Shown here piece by piece: positions 39,289 through 48,933 of a stretch of 64,000 bases of DNA; position 1 is the first letter of the stretch; each line of letters starts with the position of its first letter. Position numbers and translations under genes: made by a program. Under the pieces are notes generated by a model. That model was not told the DNA's origin and made no database searches. It saw nothing but the letters and a program-made list of their open reading frames with translations. Source of the DNA: Acetobacteraceae bacterium (GTDB taxonomy: Bacteria > Pseudomonadota > Alphaproteobacteria > Zavarziniales > Zavarziniaceae); contig CANCOY010000002.1 of NCBI GenBank assembly GCA_947379865.1, positions 10,805 through 74,804 of the forward strand, written 5' to 3'.

Positions 39289-41918
39289 CACGCAATTGGC
39301 GCATAAGGATACCGGCACCGCTCTGGTTTGCGACGCTGGGTTTTCTGGGCGCTGCCTTTGTCAGCGTCTATGAAATCACCTTGCGCCAGAAGGAGACCTT
39401 TGAGTCGTTCCGAACCGGAGCCTGGGCTGTGGTGCAGCTCGACTCCGAGGCGGGACGGCTCGAAAATGCCATCATGGGTCATTACGCCGACCCCTTGATT
39501 GTGCCGACTGACGACATCGACCTTGCCGTTGACCTGCTCTACAGCCGCTTTCCAGTGGTGCTGGAGGGGCAGCGCAACAGTGGCATGCGCCGGGTCAATG
39601 GCATGGTTGACCTCATCCTCCAGGCACAGTCGGCCATGCAGCCGGTGGAGGTCCAGATCGCCAGAATCAAGGCTGGCGAACCAAATACCCTGCCAGCCGT
39701 GACGGAGGCCCTGCGCCAGCTGCGGGAGCCCGTGCGGTCTGCTGTCCGGCTTGGCATTGCTCTTGACCAGGAAACCTTTGAACCGCGCCTGCGGGATGGC
39801 CAGATCGGGTTCGTGCTGGACATCGGTTTTGTCGTGCTTACCGGCGGCTTTATGGTCTCCATTGCCATCCGGCAATCGCGCAGGTCACAACGCCTTGGCG
39901 AACTGGCCCAGATCGCCGCCGAAGCCGCCGACATGGCACGCGGCCGCCTGGTTGATGCCCTTAACGCCATTTCCGAGGCCTTTGTCTATTTCGGCCCCGA
40001 CGGCAGGCTTGTCATGGCCAATGACCGCTTCCGGCAATTGCACCAGGATCTGGGGCCAATGATGCAGATTGGCCTCGATTACCCGACCTTCACCCAGGAG
40101 ATCGTGGAGCGTGGCCTGGTCAAGCTCGACGGGCCTGCCGAGGACTGGATCCTTGAACGCATCGCCGCCTCGGCGGAACCCCAGGCTTCCTTCGAGATGG
40201 AAATGCCTGGCGGGCGCATTGTGCTGGTCAATGAACGTCGTACACGCGAAGGCGGCCTTGTGAGCGTGCGGACGGACGTAACCGAAATCACCCGCGCGCG
40301 CGAACTGCTGGCCAAACGCCTGCACGCCATGGAAGCGTCCCTCAACGGTATCGCCCTGGTCGATCCCGACGGCCAGGTCATCTATGCGAATCTTGCTTTT
40401 GCCACGATCCATGAGTACGCGCGGCCAGATGACCTGATCGGCCAGCCCTGGCGGCAATTCTGGGATCCTGCAGAAGCCATGCGCATCGAGCGCGAGATCC
40501 TGCCGACGGTTGGGCGCGAGGGCACCTGGTTCGGCGAGACACGTGGGCAGCGGGCCAAGGGGGGTGTGTTCCCACAGGAAACCTCGCTCACCCGCACCTC
40601 TGATGGCGGCCTTGCCCTTGCGGTGGATGACATCAGCGAGCGCAAGCGCGCCGAACTGGAGAGCGCTGTCCTGCGCGAGCAGTTCTTCAATGCCCAGAAA
40701 CTTGAAGCCATCGGGCGCCTGGCCGGCGGTATCGCACATGACTTCAACAACATTCTCGCCGCCGTGAACGGCTATGCCAACATGCTGATCGAGGACCTGC
40801 CGGCCAACAGCGAAACACAGGGCTTTGCCCGCAGCATCCTGGCGGCTGGCGAGCGGGCCAAGGGCCTGATCCGGGAAATCCTGGCGTTCAGCCGGACAGA
40901 GAAGACCGAACGCACAACCATCCGGCTGAACGGGCTCGTCGATGAAACCCTCAGCATGCTGCGCGCCACGCTGCCCACCACCATCCGCCTCGACATCCAC
41001 CTGGCCGACGCCAGTCCGCTGGTGAAAGCGAATGCGACCCAGATCTCCCAGGTGCTGATGAACCTCTGCGTCAATGCGCGCGACGCCATCGACGAGCGCG
41101 GCAAGTCTGACGGCGCCATCCGCATCACCAGCAGCGTGGTGCCCATTGACGGTGGTTGCGCCGAGGGCCTGGCCAGCGGCAGCGGGAACGGCGTTGATGC
41201 CAGCATCCTGCGGATCGACGGCGACCCCGACGCCGATGCAACGCGCATCTGGATTGGCCGTCTGTCGCCCGGGCCGCATGTTCTGCTCAGCGTCCGCGAC
41301 AATGGGATCGGCATGCCAGCCGAAGTCATGGAACGGATCTTTGACCCGTTCTTCAGCACCAAGGAGGTCGGCAAGGGAACGGGCCTCGGCCTCGCCGCCG
41401 TGCATGGCATCGTCACCCAGCATGACGGCGCCATCACTATCGAAAGCCGGATTGGCGAAGGCACCGCCTTCCACATCTTCCTGCCTGTCGCCGTGGACCG
41501 TAGCGAAACACCGCCCGCCCCCTTGCCAAAAGCAAGGCCGGCAGCGCGCAGCGCCACCATCCTGGTGGTGGATGACGAGGAAATGGTCGCCACCATGATC
41601 GCCCGCAGCCTTGAACGCCTTGGCTATGAGGTGGTCTGCACCACGACGCCAGAAGAAGCGCTGGAGGCCTTTACGGAAAACCCCAATGCCTTCGACATCG
41701 TGATTACCGATCAGACCATGCCCGGCATGTCCGGCGTCGACCTTGGCCGTACCATGCTGGCCATGCGTCCGTCCCTGCCGGTGATCCTGTGCACCGGATA
41801 TTCCGACTCCGCGACCGAAACCTCGGCCCGGGCCAGCGGCATTGCGGCCTTCATCAGCAAGCCTGCGCGGCCATCAGAACTCGCTCTGGAAGTGGAGCGG
41901 TTGCTGGCCGTGGCCTAG
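39285..41918 (+). CDS. Hybrid sensor histidine kinase with periplasmic, PAS and receiver domains
   Basis: 877-aa inner-membrane kinase. Membrane helices near residues 12-29 and 173-193 flank a periplasmic sensor of about 140 residues. Two PAS-like segments follow (about 215-345 and 350-460). The dimerisation/phospho-acceptor helix has H485 in [13 protein letters not shown]. The ATPase has [18 protein letters not shown] and [13 protein letters not shown]-terminal receiver (about 755-875) has its acceptor Asp809 in VITDQTMPG. Since the operon also encodes a separate NarL-type regulator, signal flow could be a branched relay. It ends 8 nt from the convergent selO. Confidence 0.93.
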   Translation: MTRNWRIRIPAPLWFATLGFLGAAFVSVYEITLRQKETFESFRTGAWAVVQLDSEAGRLENAIMGHYADPLIVPTDDIDLAVDLLYSRFPVVLEGQRNSGMRRVNGMVDLILQAQSAMQPVEVQIARIKAGEPNTLPAVTEALRQLREPVRSAVRLGIALDQETFEPRLRDGQIGFVLDIGFVVLTGGFMVSIAIRQSRRSQRLGELAQIAAEAADMARGRLVDALNAISEAFVYFGPDGRLVMANDRFRQLHQDLGPMMQIGLDYPTFTQEIVERGLVKLDGPAEDWILERIAASAEPQASFEMEMPGGRIVLVNERRTREGGLVSVRTDVTEITRARELLAKRLHAMEASLNGIALVDPDGQVIYANLAFATIHEYARPDDLIGQPWRQFWDPAEAMRIEREILPTVGREGTWFGETRGQRAKGGVFPQETSLTRTSDGGLALAVDDISERKRAELESAVLREQFFNAQKLEAIGRLAGGIAHDFNNILAAVNGYANMLIEDLPANSETQGFARSILAAGERAKGLIREILAFSRTEKTERTTIRLNGLVDETLSMLRATLPTTIRLDIHLADASPLVKANATQISQVLMNLCVNARDAIDERGKSDGAIRITSSVVPIDGGCAEGLASGSGNGVDASILRIDGDPDADATRIWIGRLSPGPHVLLSVRDNGIGMPAEVMERIFDPFFSTKEVGKGTGLGLAAVHGIVTQHDGAITIESRIGEGTAFHIFLPVAVDRSETPPAPLPKARPAARSATILVVDDEEMVATMIARSLERLGYEVVCTTTPEEALEAFTENPNAFDIVITDQTMPGMSGVDLGRTMLAMRPSLPVILCTGYSDSATETSARASGIAAFISKPARPSELALEVERLLAVA

Positions 41919-41926
41919 AGGCGACC

Positions 41927-43405
41927 TCAGGTGCCACAAAAGGTGCGGTAGGGCGGCAGGCCATCTGGCGGGGGGGCTGCCAGATCGGCGTGCTCGGGCT
42001 GGTCCTCGAACGGGCGCGACAGCACGGCAAGGAGGCGCTCGAAGGGGGCGAAATCTCCCTCGGTTACCGCCGCTGAAAGGGCTGCCTCCACGGCATGATT
42101 GCGCGGGATGAAGGCCGGGTTGGCGGCGCGCATGGCGGCACGGCGCGCCTGCCCCTCCATGGGCTCTTCCAACAGGCGGGCACGCCAGCTGCCCAGCCAG
42201 GCATCGATCACCGCAAGATCAACGAACATCCCCCGGAACGTCTCACCATCCGCCGGCCCCAAGGCGGCGTCGGCGAGGCGCCGGAAGGCCAGGGTGTAAT
42301 CTACGCCGTCGGCCATCATGGCCTGAAGCAGATCACGGGCGAGTGCCAGATCATCAGCCCCGGCGCTCTGAAGGCCTAGTTTGCGCCGCAAGCCAGCCAG
42401 ATAGGCCGCCTCAAAGCAGGGGGCGAAGCCTGCAAGTGCGGCCCTGGCATCGGCAAGCGCCGCTTCTTCGTCATCCGCAAGCAGGGGCAGCATGGCCTCA
42501 GCCAGCCGTGCCAGATTCCATTGGGCAATGCGCGGCTGATTGCCAAAGGCATAGCGCCCGCCCTGGTCAATCGAGCTGAAGAAGATGGCCGGATCATAAG
42601 CATCCATGAAGGCGCACGGCCCATAATCGATGGTCTCGCCGGCAATCGACATGTTGTCCGTGTTCATCACGCCATGGATGAAGCCAACCATCAGCCATTG
42701 CGCCACCAGGGCTGCCTGCCGTGCGATCACCGCATCCAGCAAGGCGCGATAGGGGCTGGGTTGTGTCGCCGCGTCGGGATAATGGCGGGCGATGACATGG
42801 TCGGCCAGCAGCCGCAGCGCCTCCACATCCCCGCGTGATCCGAAGAACTCGAACGTCCCGACGCGGATATGGCTGGAGGCAACCCGGGTCAGCACGGCGC
42901 CGGGCAGCAGCGTCTCACGCACCACAGGATCTCCCGTAATCACGGCAGCGAGCGCCCGTGTGGTGGGAATGCCAAGGGCCGCCATGGCCTCGCTCACCAG
43001 ATATTCCCGCAGCACCGGGCCAAGGGCGGCCCGGCCATCGCCCCGGCGCGAAAACGGTGTCGGCCCCGAGCCCTTGAGCTGGATATCGCGGCGGGCGCCA
43101 TCGGTGCCCACAAGCTCTCCCAACAGCAGCGCCCGCCCGTCACCAAGCTGGGGCGAGAAATTACCAAACTGGTGCCCGGCATAGGCAAGGGCGATGGGAT
43201 CGGCCCCTTCAGGAATACGGCGGCCACACAGCGCCGCCACCCCCTCTGGCGCAGCAAGCTTTACCGGATCAATCCCAAGCAAACGCGCGAGGTCGACATT
43301 GATGCGCACCAACGAGGGCGTTGTCGCGGGCGTGGGCGCCACCCGGGCATAGAAGCGGTCGGGCAGGCGCACATACGAATTGTCGAAGACAAAGATATCG
43401 GTCAT
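41927..43405 (-). CDS. selO: Protein adenylyltransferase SelO
   Basis: Pseudokinase-fold enzyme that transfers AMP to protein Ser/Thr/Tyr residues, linked to redox stress. The 492-aa protein shows family motifs [23 protein letters not shown] (quoted in part), [59 protein letters not shown] and a C-terminal TFCGT with the conserved redox Cys490 (selenocysteine in animals). The ATG at 43405 starts [16 protein letters not shown], the normal N-terminus. Confidence 0.94.
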   Translation of the reverse strand: MTDIFVFDNSYVRLPDRFYARVAPTPATTPSLVRINVDLARLLGIDPVKLAAPEGVAALCGRRIPEGADPIALAYAGHQFGNFSPQLGDGRALLLGELVGTDGARRDIQLKGSGPTPFSRRGDGRAALGPVLREYLVSEAMAALGIPTTRALAAVITGDPVVRETLLPGAVLTRVASSHIRVGTFEFFGSRGDVEALRLLADHVIARHYPDAATQPSPYRALLDAVIARQAALVAQWLMVGFIHGVMNTDNMSIAGETIDYGPCAFMDAYDPAIFFSSIDQGGRYAFGNQPRIAQWNLARLAEAMLPLLADDEEAALADARAALAGFAPCFEAAYLAGLRRKLGLQSAGADDLALARDLLQAMMADGVDYTLAFRRLADAALGPADGETFRGMFVDLAVIDAWLGSWRARLLEEPMEGQARRAAMRAANPAFIPRNHAVEAALSAAVTEGDFAPFERLLAVLSRPFEDQPEHADLAAPPPDGLPPYRTFCGT

Positions 43406-43655
43406 CGGCCCTGTCCACCTTCCCATGCTGCCAGCCCGGCGCGATGCCGACCCACCTCATTATATAGGCCGAACGAAGCCAAGGCGAAGGCAGCACCCGT
43501 GATCCGGCTGGCCCGGCCGGTTGCCAGATTCTCCTTGCGGATGATGCCATCACCGGCGCCGCACGCATCTGATGCTCAATCCTCGGACTTTTGCGTGACT
43601 CCCTTGCCCGCGATCGCCCGCTAGGCTCCCCGACATGGCCAACCGGGGGTCACCC

Positions 43656-44747
43656 ATGAGTATCACCGAGCAGCACAAGACCGGGGCCATTCAGGCACCA
43701 GCGCGCACAAAGACCACCACACGCGCTGACTGGATCGACATCGCGCGCGGCCTGGCCGAGCTCAGCGTGGTAACCTTTCACATTCTTCAGGCGATGACCA
43801 ACGCGGGGCTTACCCCCGATGGCGTGTTCGATTTCTGGACCCCTGTGGGGGACATGATCCGCATGCCCCTGATGATGCTGCTGGCCGGCCTGTTTCTTGA
43901 ACGGTCCATGGCCAAGGGCTCGGGCCCATTCTTCTCGGGCAAGACACGGCGTGTCCTGTGGCCCTTTCTGGTCTGGGCGCACATCTATGCACTCTACTGG
44001 TTTCTCAAGCCATCAGCCTTCGACAACCGGACACTGGCAGATCTGCTGGCAACGGCAATCAATCCCGGCTCACATCTGTGGTTCCTGCAGGCCCTGTTCA
44101 TCTATTATGTGGCCGCCTGGTTCGTGATCCGCGAGCGCCTTGTCTTGGCCTATTGGGTCGCGGCGATCCTCGTCATCACCATTCCCCTGACCCAGACCTG
44201 GATAGAGCCGCGCCTGCCCTATCTGTTTCTGTTCTTCCTGCTGGGGGTGCAGATTGCCCGACTGATTGCGACGCGGGGCTTTCCCATCAGCCGTTGGGCG
44301 GGGCTGGTCCTGATCGTGGCGGGCGTTGCCCTGCCGATCCTGACCGACAGCTATCTGGGGCCGTCCAAATATAGCCCGCTGGCCGTGCCTGCCTCCCTTG
44401 CAGGCGTGCTGGCGGCGCTGGTCATCGCACGTGGTCTTGTGCTTGTGCCCCTGGTGCGGGAGGCCTTTGTGTTTCTCGGGCGCTATTCGCTGGAGATATA
44501 TTGTGCCCACGTGATTTTCTCGTCCGGCACGCGCCAGGTGCTGCTTGGGGTGTTTGGCATCACCGACTTCTGGACCCTGTTCCTTGCCTGCTCGCTGGCG
44601 GGTCTGGTTCTGCCTGTCGGTCTTGCCCTTGGCCTGAGGTGGCTGGGGATAGATATCCTCTTCAGCTGGCCGGAAGACACCGTGCGGCTGCGCACCCTGC
44701 TGGCGGGCCTGCGCAGGCGGCTGCTGGCCTCTCAGCCAGAGACCTGA
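43656..44747 (+). CDS. Acyltransferase-3 family membrane protein
   Basis: Integral-membrane O-acyltransferase (363 aa, about ten helices) of the type that acylates sugars, lipids or surface polysaccharides. N-terminal RADWIDIARGLAELSVVTFHILQ contains the conserved His of the family (in TFH), and an Arg-rich cytosolic loop follows (SGKTRRVLWPFLVW). I chose the ATG at 43656 with GGGGG 6 nt before it; an ATG seven codons earlier has none. No glycan genes are nearby, so the substrate is unknown. Confidence 0.82.
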   Translation: MSITEQHKTGAIQAPARTKTTTRADWIDIARGLAELSVVTFHILQAMTNAGLTPDGVFDFWTPVGDMIRMPLMMLLAGLFLERSMAKGSGPFFSGKTRRVLWPFLVWAHIYALYWFLKPSAFDNRTLADLLATAINPGSHLWFLQALFIYYVAAWFVIRERLVLAYWVAAILVITIPLTQTWIEPRLPYLFLFFLLGVQIARLIATRGFPISRWAGLVLIVAGVALPILTDSYLGPSKYSPLAVPASLAGVLAALVIARGLVLVPLVREAFVFLGRYSLEIYCAHVIFSSGTRQVLLGVFGITDFWTLFLACSLAGLVLPVGLALGLRWLGIDILFSWPEDTVRLRTLLAGLRRRLLASQPET

Positions 44748-44771
44748 GGGATCCCGCCTGGCGCAGAGCGG

Positions 44772-45371
44772 TCAGGCGCCAAAAAAGATCTTTGCGGCCA
44801 GGCTGAACATAACAAGGGCAATGATCCCGTCGATGACCTGCCAGACGCGCGGCCGGTCGAACCAGGGTTTCAGCGCCATGGCACCAAAGCCAATGACAAA
44901 GAACCACAGGAACGAGGCCATGCTGGCCCCTGTGGCAAAGGCCGCCTGCTCCCCGGCCGGGTGGGCATTGGCGACGGTGCCCAGCAAAACCACCGTATCG
45001 AGATAGACATGGGGGTTCAGAAAGGTGAAGGCGGCACAGGTCAGCAGGGCTGTTCTGAGCGATGGCGCCTCTGCCGCATCATTGCCCATCCCCACAGGGC
45101 GCAGCACCCGCCGGACAGCCCCCACGCCAAACCAGCAGAGGAAGGCAACGCCGCCATAGGTCAGCACCGGGATCAGGAGTGGCAGGGCCCTGGTGATGGC
45201 GGACAGACCATAGACACCACTCCAGATGAGCAGCGCATCGGAACAGGAACAGAAGAGGCAGATCCAGAAGACAAAATGGCCCGTCATGCCCTGACGGATA
45301 ACAAAGGCATTCTGCGCCCCGATGGCCACGATCAGCCCGCCCCCCATCAGGAACCCGTCAAGCCAGACCAT
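44772..45371 (-). CDS. argO: LysE/ArgO family amino-acid exporter
   Basis: Inner-membrane exporter (199 aa, six helices), likely for basic amino acids. Hallmarks: the start VWLDGFLMGGGLIVAIGAQNAFVIRQG with the GAQNAFV motif, and FLNPHVYLDTVVLLG in the fifth helix, both specific to the ArgO/LysE branch rather than RhtB. The usual LysG/ArgP regulator gene is not adjacent. Confidence 0.88.
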   Translation of the reverse strand: MVWLDGFLMGGGLIVAIGAQNAFVIRQGMTGHFVFWICLFCSCSDALLIWSGVYGLSAITRALPLLIPVLTYGGVAFLCWFGVGAVRRVLRPVGMGNDAAEAPSLRTALLTCAAFTFLNPHVYLDTVVLLGTVANAHPAGEQAAFATGASMASFLWFFVIGFGAMALKPWFDRPRVWQVIDGIIALVMFSLAAKIFFGA

Positions 45372-45464
45372 GTGACCAACCCTCCCGCGCTGCCCCCATC
45401 AGGGGGGTACAGAACGGGACGTAGATAGCCCATCCGGCAGGCGGGCAACAGCCTGACCGGCGCC

Positions 45465-45749
45465 CTACATCATCGAGCGACCCTCGCGCTGGGGCACCCC
45501 TTTGATGAGCCTCAGGTTACGGCGGGCATTTACCGGTTGGGCTGCGGTACGAACCTCATGCAGGCGGCACTCTGCATGGCCCCGCAAATGCAGGATCGAG
45601 GGGGCCATGGGAACAAGCCCGTGTTCCACCCGCTGCTCGTCCCGCTGGGCCATGCGCAGTACTTCAGCTGCCGCAAAACCCTGCCCCGAGAGCAGCAGGT
45701 CGAGCGCATAATCAACAGCCGTCGCCAGCCTGTGCCGCCGCACCACCAT
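45465..45749 (-). CDS. Small basic protein of unknown function
   Basis: 94-aa protein, His/Arg-rich, starting MVVRRHRLATAVDYALDLLL followed by a helical AAAEVLRMAQRDEQRVEHGL stretch. The start is well supported: GGAGG stands 7 nt before the ATG at 45749. No motif recognised. It is divergent from the PaiB-like gene, 142 nt away. Confidence 0.62.
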   Translation of the reverse strand: MVVRRHRLATAVDYALDLLLSGQGFAAAEVLRMAQRDEQRVEHGLVPMAPSILHLRGHAECRLHEVRTAAQPVNARRNLRLIKGVPQREGRSMM

Positions 45750-45890
45750 GTCGGGTCCTCCACACTTGTCACCAGCATGTTGCGGGACGGCGGGCCGCAA
45801 TGAAGCTGTCCATTTGACCTAGCGTGTGCGGAACGACGTGGATAGGATGCGGCCCCGCCCCATTGAGGGTTGCCCCAAAGAGACGCGCCC

Positions 45891-46526
45891 ATGTACCAGC
45901 CCGCCCATTTCCGTGAAGACCGCCTCGACGTGCTGCATGGGCTGATCACGGCCCATCCCCTTGGCCTGCTGGTCACGGCGGGGCCGGGCGGCCTGATGGC
46001 CAATCCCGTGCCCTTCCTGCTGGAGGCGGGCACCTCGGAATTCGGCAGCCTCAGGGCCCATGTCGCCCGGGCGAACGACCATTGGCGCGAACTGACGGCG
46101 GTTGATGAATGCCTCATCGTTTTCCAGGGGCCACAGCATTATATCTCGCCGGGCTGGTACGCCACCAAGCGCGAGACCGGCAAGGTGGTGCCAACCTGGA
46201 ACTACACCATTGTGGAGGCCTGGGGCCGCCCCCGTGTAATGGATAACGGTACGTGGCTGCACCGCCAGCTCAACGACCTGACCGACAGCCACGAACAGTC
46301 CCGCCCTGCCCCCTGGAAGGTGGCAGACGCGCCCGAGAGCTTCATTGCGGCCCAGATGAACGGCATCATCGGTATCGAGATTGGCATCAGCCGGATCATC
46401 GGCAAATGGAAGGTGAGCCAGAACCGCCCCGCCGAAGACCGCGCCGGCGTCCATGCCAGCCTTGCCGAGGGCGATGCGGCGGCGCAGGACATGGCCCGGC
46501 TGGTGGCCGAGCGCGGCGGCCTCTAG
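45891..46526 (+). CDS. PaiB-like FMN-binding protein
   Basis: 211-aa protein of the PaiB family (split-barrel flavin-binding fold), annotated in Bacillus as a negative transcriptional regulator and widely seen as FMN-binding. Recognised from MYQPAHFREDRLDVLHGLI, FQGPQHYISPGWYATKRETGKVVPTWNY and the C-terminal IGIEIGISRIIGKWKVSQNR. AAGAGA precedes the ATG at 45891. The next gene starts directly after its stop and is GNAT-like, echoing the paiA-paiB pair. Confidence 0.92.
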   Translation: MYQPAHFREDRLDVLHGLITAHPLGLLVTAGPGGLMANPVPFLLEAGTSEFGSLRAHVARANDHWRELTAVDECLIVFQGPQHYISPGWYATKRETGKVVPTWNYTIVEAWGRPRVMDNGTWLHRQLNDLTDSHEQSRPAPWKVADAPESFIAAQMNGIIGIEIGISRIIGKWKVSQNRPAEDRAGVHASLAEGDAAAQDMARLVAERGGL

Positions 46527-47018
46527 ATGTTCCAGCCGCCCCTGGTGCCGTGTGACCTTGAAGTGCCGGGCTTCGTGCGCCTTGCAGGCCTGACGCTGAG
46601 CAGCCTTGTGATGGAACGGGCGGCAGAGGATTTCGCCCTGGTTGATGCCAACCGCGACCATCTGGATGGCACCTTTGGCCCCGGCAACCCCTGGCCAAGA
46701 GAGACAACCGCCCGCTCGAACGCGGCTGATGTCGCCTGGCATGAGGTGGAATTTGGCTGCCGCACCTCCTTTGCGTGGTGGATCCTGGCAGGCGAGACCG
46801 CTGACGCACCGCTTGCCGGCTGTGTCTATGTCACGCCGTCGCCGGTGCCGTTTTATCAGTGTGCCGTCTATTTCTGGATCGACCGCGCCAGTGACAGGGC
46901 GGGGCGGGCCGCCGCCGTGCAGGCTGAACTGACGCGCTGGCTGCAGCAGGACTGGGGCTTTGCCCGGGTGGCCTTTCCCGGCCGCAGCCTTGCCTGGGCC
47001 AACTGGCCAACCCTCTGA
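46527..47018 (+). CDS. GNAT-like N-acetyltransferase family protein
   Basis: 163-aa protein. ATG follows the paiB-like stop with no gap (TAGATG). Recognisable pieces are LVMERAAEDFALVDANRDHL, HEVEFGCRTSFAWWILA and LAGCVYVTPSP, a layout seen in atypical GNAT-fold acetyltransferases; the acetyl-CoA loop is degenerate. Paired with the PaiB-like gene, which in Bacillus stands beside the polyamine acetyltransferase PaiA. Substrate unproven. Confidence 0.65.
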   Translation: MFQPPLVPCDLEVPGFVRLAGLTLSSLVMERAAEDFALVDANRDHLDGTFGPGNPWPRETTARSNAADVAWHEVEFGCRTSFAWWILAGETADAPLAGCVYVTPSPVPFYQCAVYFWIDRASDRAGRAAAVQAELTRWLQQDWGFARVAFPGRSLAWANWPTL

Positions 47019-47129
47019 CGCGCCTGCGACGATATTTTTATGGACGTGCGACCATGCAGCCTGTCACGGTCATAGTGTGGCATGGGCATGACAAAAATCG
47101 CCGGTGCGTGTCGTTGGGAGACAGTCAGG

Positions 47130-48317
47130 ATGAGCATTCAAGCACTTAATGCCGACGGGAAGATGGTGTCTTACACCGATAGACGCCGCTGGCTCTGGGC
47201 GCTCTCGCTGTTGTGGCCCGCCCTGCCGATTTTTTCGGGCCTGCTGGCCAGCTATACGGGCAATGTTTCCTATTTCTGGGGCACGCTGGTTGTCTGGTAC
47301 CTGATCGTTCCCGTGATCGATCACATCCTGCCAACCGACAGCAGCAATCCGCCGGAAGCCGTGGTGCCCCGGCTGGAAGACGATCGCTATTACCGCGTGC
47401 TGACCTATCTGACCGTGCCGGTGCATTATGCCACCCTGCTCTACACGGCCTGGGTTGTGGGCACGGGCGACCTGCCCTGGCATGCCATTCTGGGCCTGGC
47501 GCTTTCGGTTGGTGTGGTGAATGGCCTTGCCATCAACACCGGCCACGAAATCGGCCACAAGACCACCTCGACCGAGCGCTGGCTGGCCAAGGTCGTGCTG
47601 GCTGTGGTGGGCTATGGGCATTTCACGGTTGAGCATAACCGTGGGCATCACAAGGACGTGGCGACACCGGCCGATCCCGCTTCATCCAAGATGGGCGAGA
47701 ATATCTATGTCTTTGCCTGCCGCGAGATTCCGGGCGCCATGCGCCGCGCCTGGGCATCAGAGAAGCTGCGCCTGTCGCGCGCCGGCAAGGGCCCCTGGAC
47801 CCTTGAGAACGAGGTGCTGCAGCCCCTGCTGATCACGGTGCCGCTTTATGCAGCCCTCACCCTTGCCTTTGGCTGGGTGATGGTACCCTTCCTGTTCCTG
47901 CAGGCCTTCTGGGGCTGGTTCGGCATCCTGACCAGCGCCAATTACATCGAGCATTACGGCCTGTTGCGCCAGCGCCGGGAAAATGGCCGCTATGAGCCCT
48001 GCCAGCCGCGGCATTCGTGGAACTCCAACCACATCATGTCGAACCTGATCCTGTTCAACCTGCAGCGCCATTCCGACCATCACGCCAACCCGACGCGCCG
48101 TTATCAGAGCCTGCGTGCCTTCGAGAACCTGCCGGAACTGCCCAGCGGCTATCCCGTCATGTTCATGCTGGCTCTGGTGCCGCCGCTCTGGTTCAAGGTC
48201 ATGGACCACCGCGTGATGGATTGGGCCAGCGGCGTGTTTTCCCGGGTGAATGTGCACCCCGCCGCCCAGGCCCGCCTTGCCGCCCGCTATGACCGGGCCG
48301 TTGACGGAGGGGTGTGA
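47130..48317 (+). CDS. alkB: Alkane 1-monooxygenase (AlkB)
   Basis: Membrane di-iron hydroxylase that oxidises the terminal carbon of medium-chain alkanes (395 aa, six helices). The histidine clusters are all present: NTGHEIGHKTTS, EHNRGHHKDVATPADPASS, NYIEHYGLLRQ and LQRHSDHHANPTRRYQ; the last two match AlkB rather than xylene monooxygenase. I chose the ATG at 47130 after GGGAG. Its stop overlaps the rubredoxin start by one base (TGATG), so hydroxylase and electron donor are coupled. No rubredoxin reductase is visible in the window. Confidence 0.95.
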   Translation: MSIQALNADGKMVSYTDRRRWLWALSLLWPALPIFSGLLASYTGNVSYFWGTLVVWYLIVPVIDHILPTDSSNPPEAVVPRLEDDRYYRVLTYLTVPVHYATLLYTAWVVGTGDLPWHAILGLALSVGVVNGLAINTGHEIGHKTTSTERWLAKVVLAVVGYGHFTVEHNRGHHKDVATPADPASSKMGENIYVFACREIPGAMRRAWASEKLRLSRAGKGPWTLENEVLQPLLITVPLYAALTLAFGWVMVPFLFLQAFWGWFGILTSANYIEHYGLLRQRRENGRYEPCQPRHSWNSNHIMSNLILFNLQRHSDHHANPTRRYQSLRAFENLPELPSGYPVMFMLALVPPLWFKVMDHRVMDWASGVFSRVNVHPAAQARLAARYDRAVDGGV

Positions 48318-48493
48318 TGGCCGAACACCGGCGCCACGCCTGCCCCGGCTGTGGCTATGTCTATGACGAGGCCAAGGGGGATGCCCACGAGGGCTTTCCC
48401 CCGGGCACGCCCTGGTCTGCCGTGCCGGATGACTGGCCCTGCCCCGATTGCTCGGTGCGCGAGAAGCCCGACTTCAAGACCCTGACCGAGTAA
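48317..48493 (+). CDS. rubA: Rubredoxin
   Basis: 58-aa one-iron electron carrier that reduces AlkB. The four ligands are C9 and C12 (HACPGCGYVYDEAKGD) and C42 and C45 (DWPCPDCSVREKPDF), with the conserved GFPPGTPWSAVPDDWPC between them. The CPDC spacing and the PDF ending are normal. Start overlaps the alkB stop by one base. Convergent with the DUF1330 gene 7 nt later. Confidence 0.95.
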   Translation: MAEHRRHACPGCGYVYDEAKGDAHEGFPPGTPWSAVPDDWPCPDCSVREKPDFKTLTE

Positions 48494-48500
48494 AAGTGCC

Positions 48501-48899
48501 TCAGGCCGAGGCCCTAAAGGTCTCGGTCGAGGCGATGATCACATGGTCGTCCACCGCGTTTTCGCGGTGGACATTGGCCCGGGCATAGTCCTCTGACGCC
48601 ATCATGTCGAGGAAAGCCGCGCGCGAGGGATAGTGGACCAGCACCACATAATCCCACGACCCACCCGAAACGGCGCCAAAGGCCAGCCCCTCCCCCTTGC
48701 CGGCCCAGATCACCCCGCCACCGCGTGCCTTGATGAGCGGCATGGTGAGGCGGCTGTAGCGCAGATAGGCATCCCAGCCCGTGCCATCGCCATCGCCCGA
48801 GGCAGCGCGAAAGCGCACCAGATTGACCATCACCACCGGCCCCGCATCCGGCAGGCTGCGTACAAACTCGGCATTCAGATGGCTGGGTGACGGGGGCAT
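48501..48899 (-). CDS. DUF1330-like dimeric alpha/beta-barrel protein
   Basis: 132-aa protein. AGPVVMVNLVRFRA and SWDYVVLVHYPSRAAFLDMMASEDY are typical of DUF1330 and related small dimeric alpha/beta-barrel proteins; it ends ENAVDDHVIIASTETFRASA. Function unknown, cytoplasmic. The ATG at 48899 has GAGG 8 nt before it. Located 34 nt downstream of the EamA transporter on the same strand. Confidence 0.82.
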   Translation of the reverse strand: MPPSPSHLNAEFVRSLPDAGPVVMVNLVRFRAASGDGDGTGWDAYLRYSRLTMPLIKARGGGVIWAGKGEGLAFGAVSGGSWDYVVLVHYPSRAAFLDMMASEDYARANVHRENAVDDHVIIASTETFRASA

Positions 48900-48933
48900 G
48901 GCAGGATCCTCGATTGGCAGATAGGGGCCAAGA

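Noticed and set aside
39885..41474. Open frame of 529 codons antisense to the hybrid kinase
   Set aside because: The sense frame has complete kinase motifs; the antisense protein has no recognisable feature.
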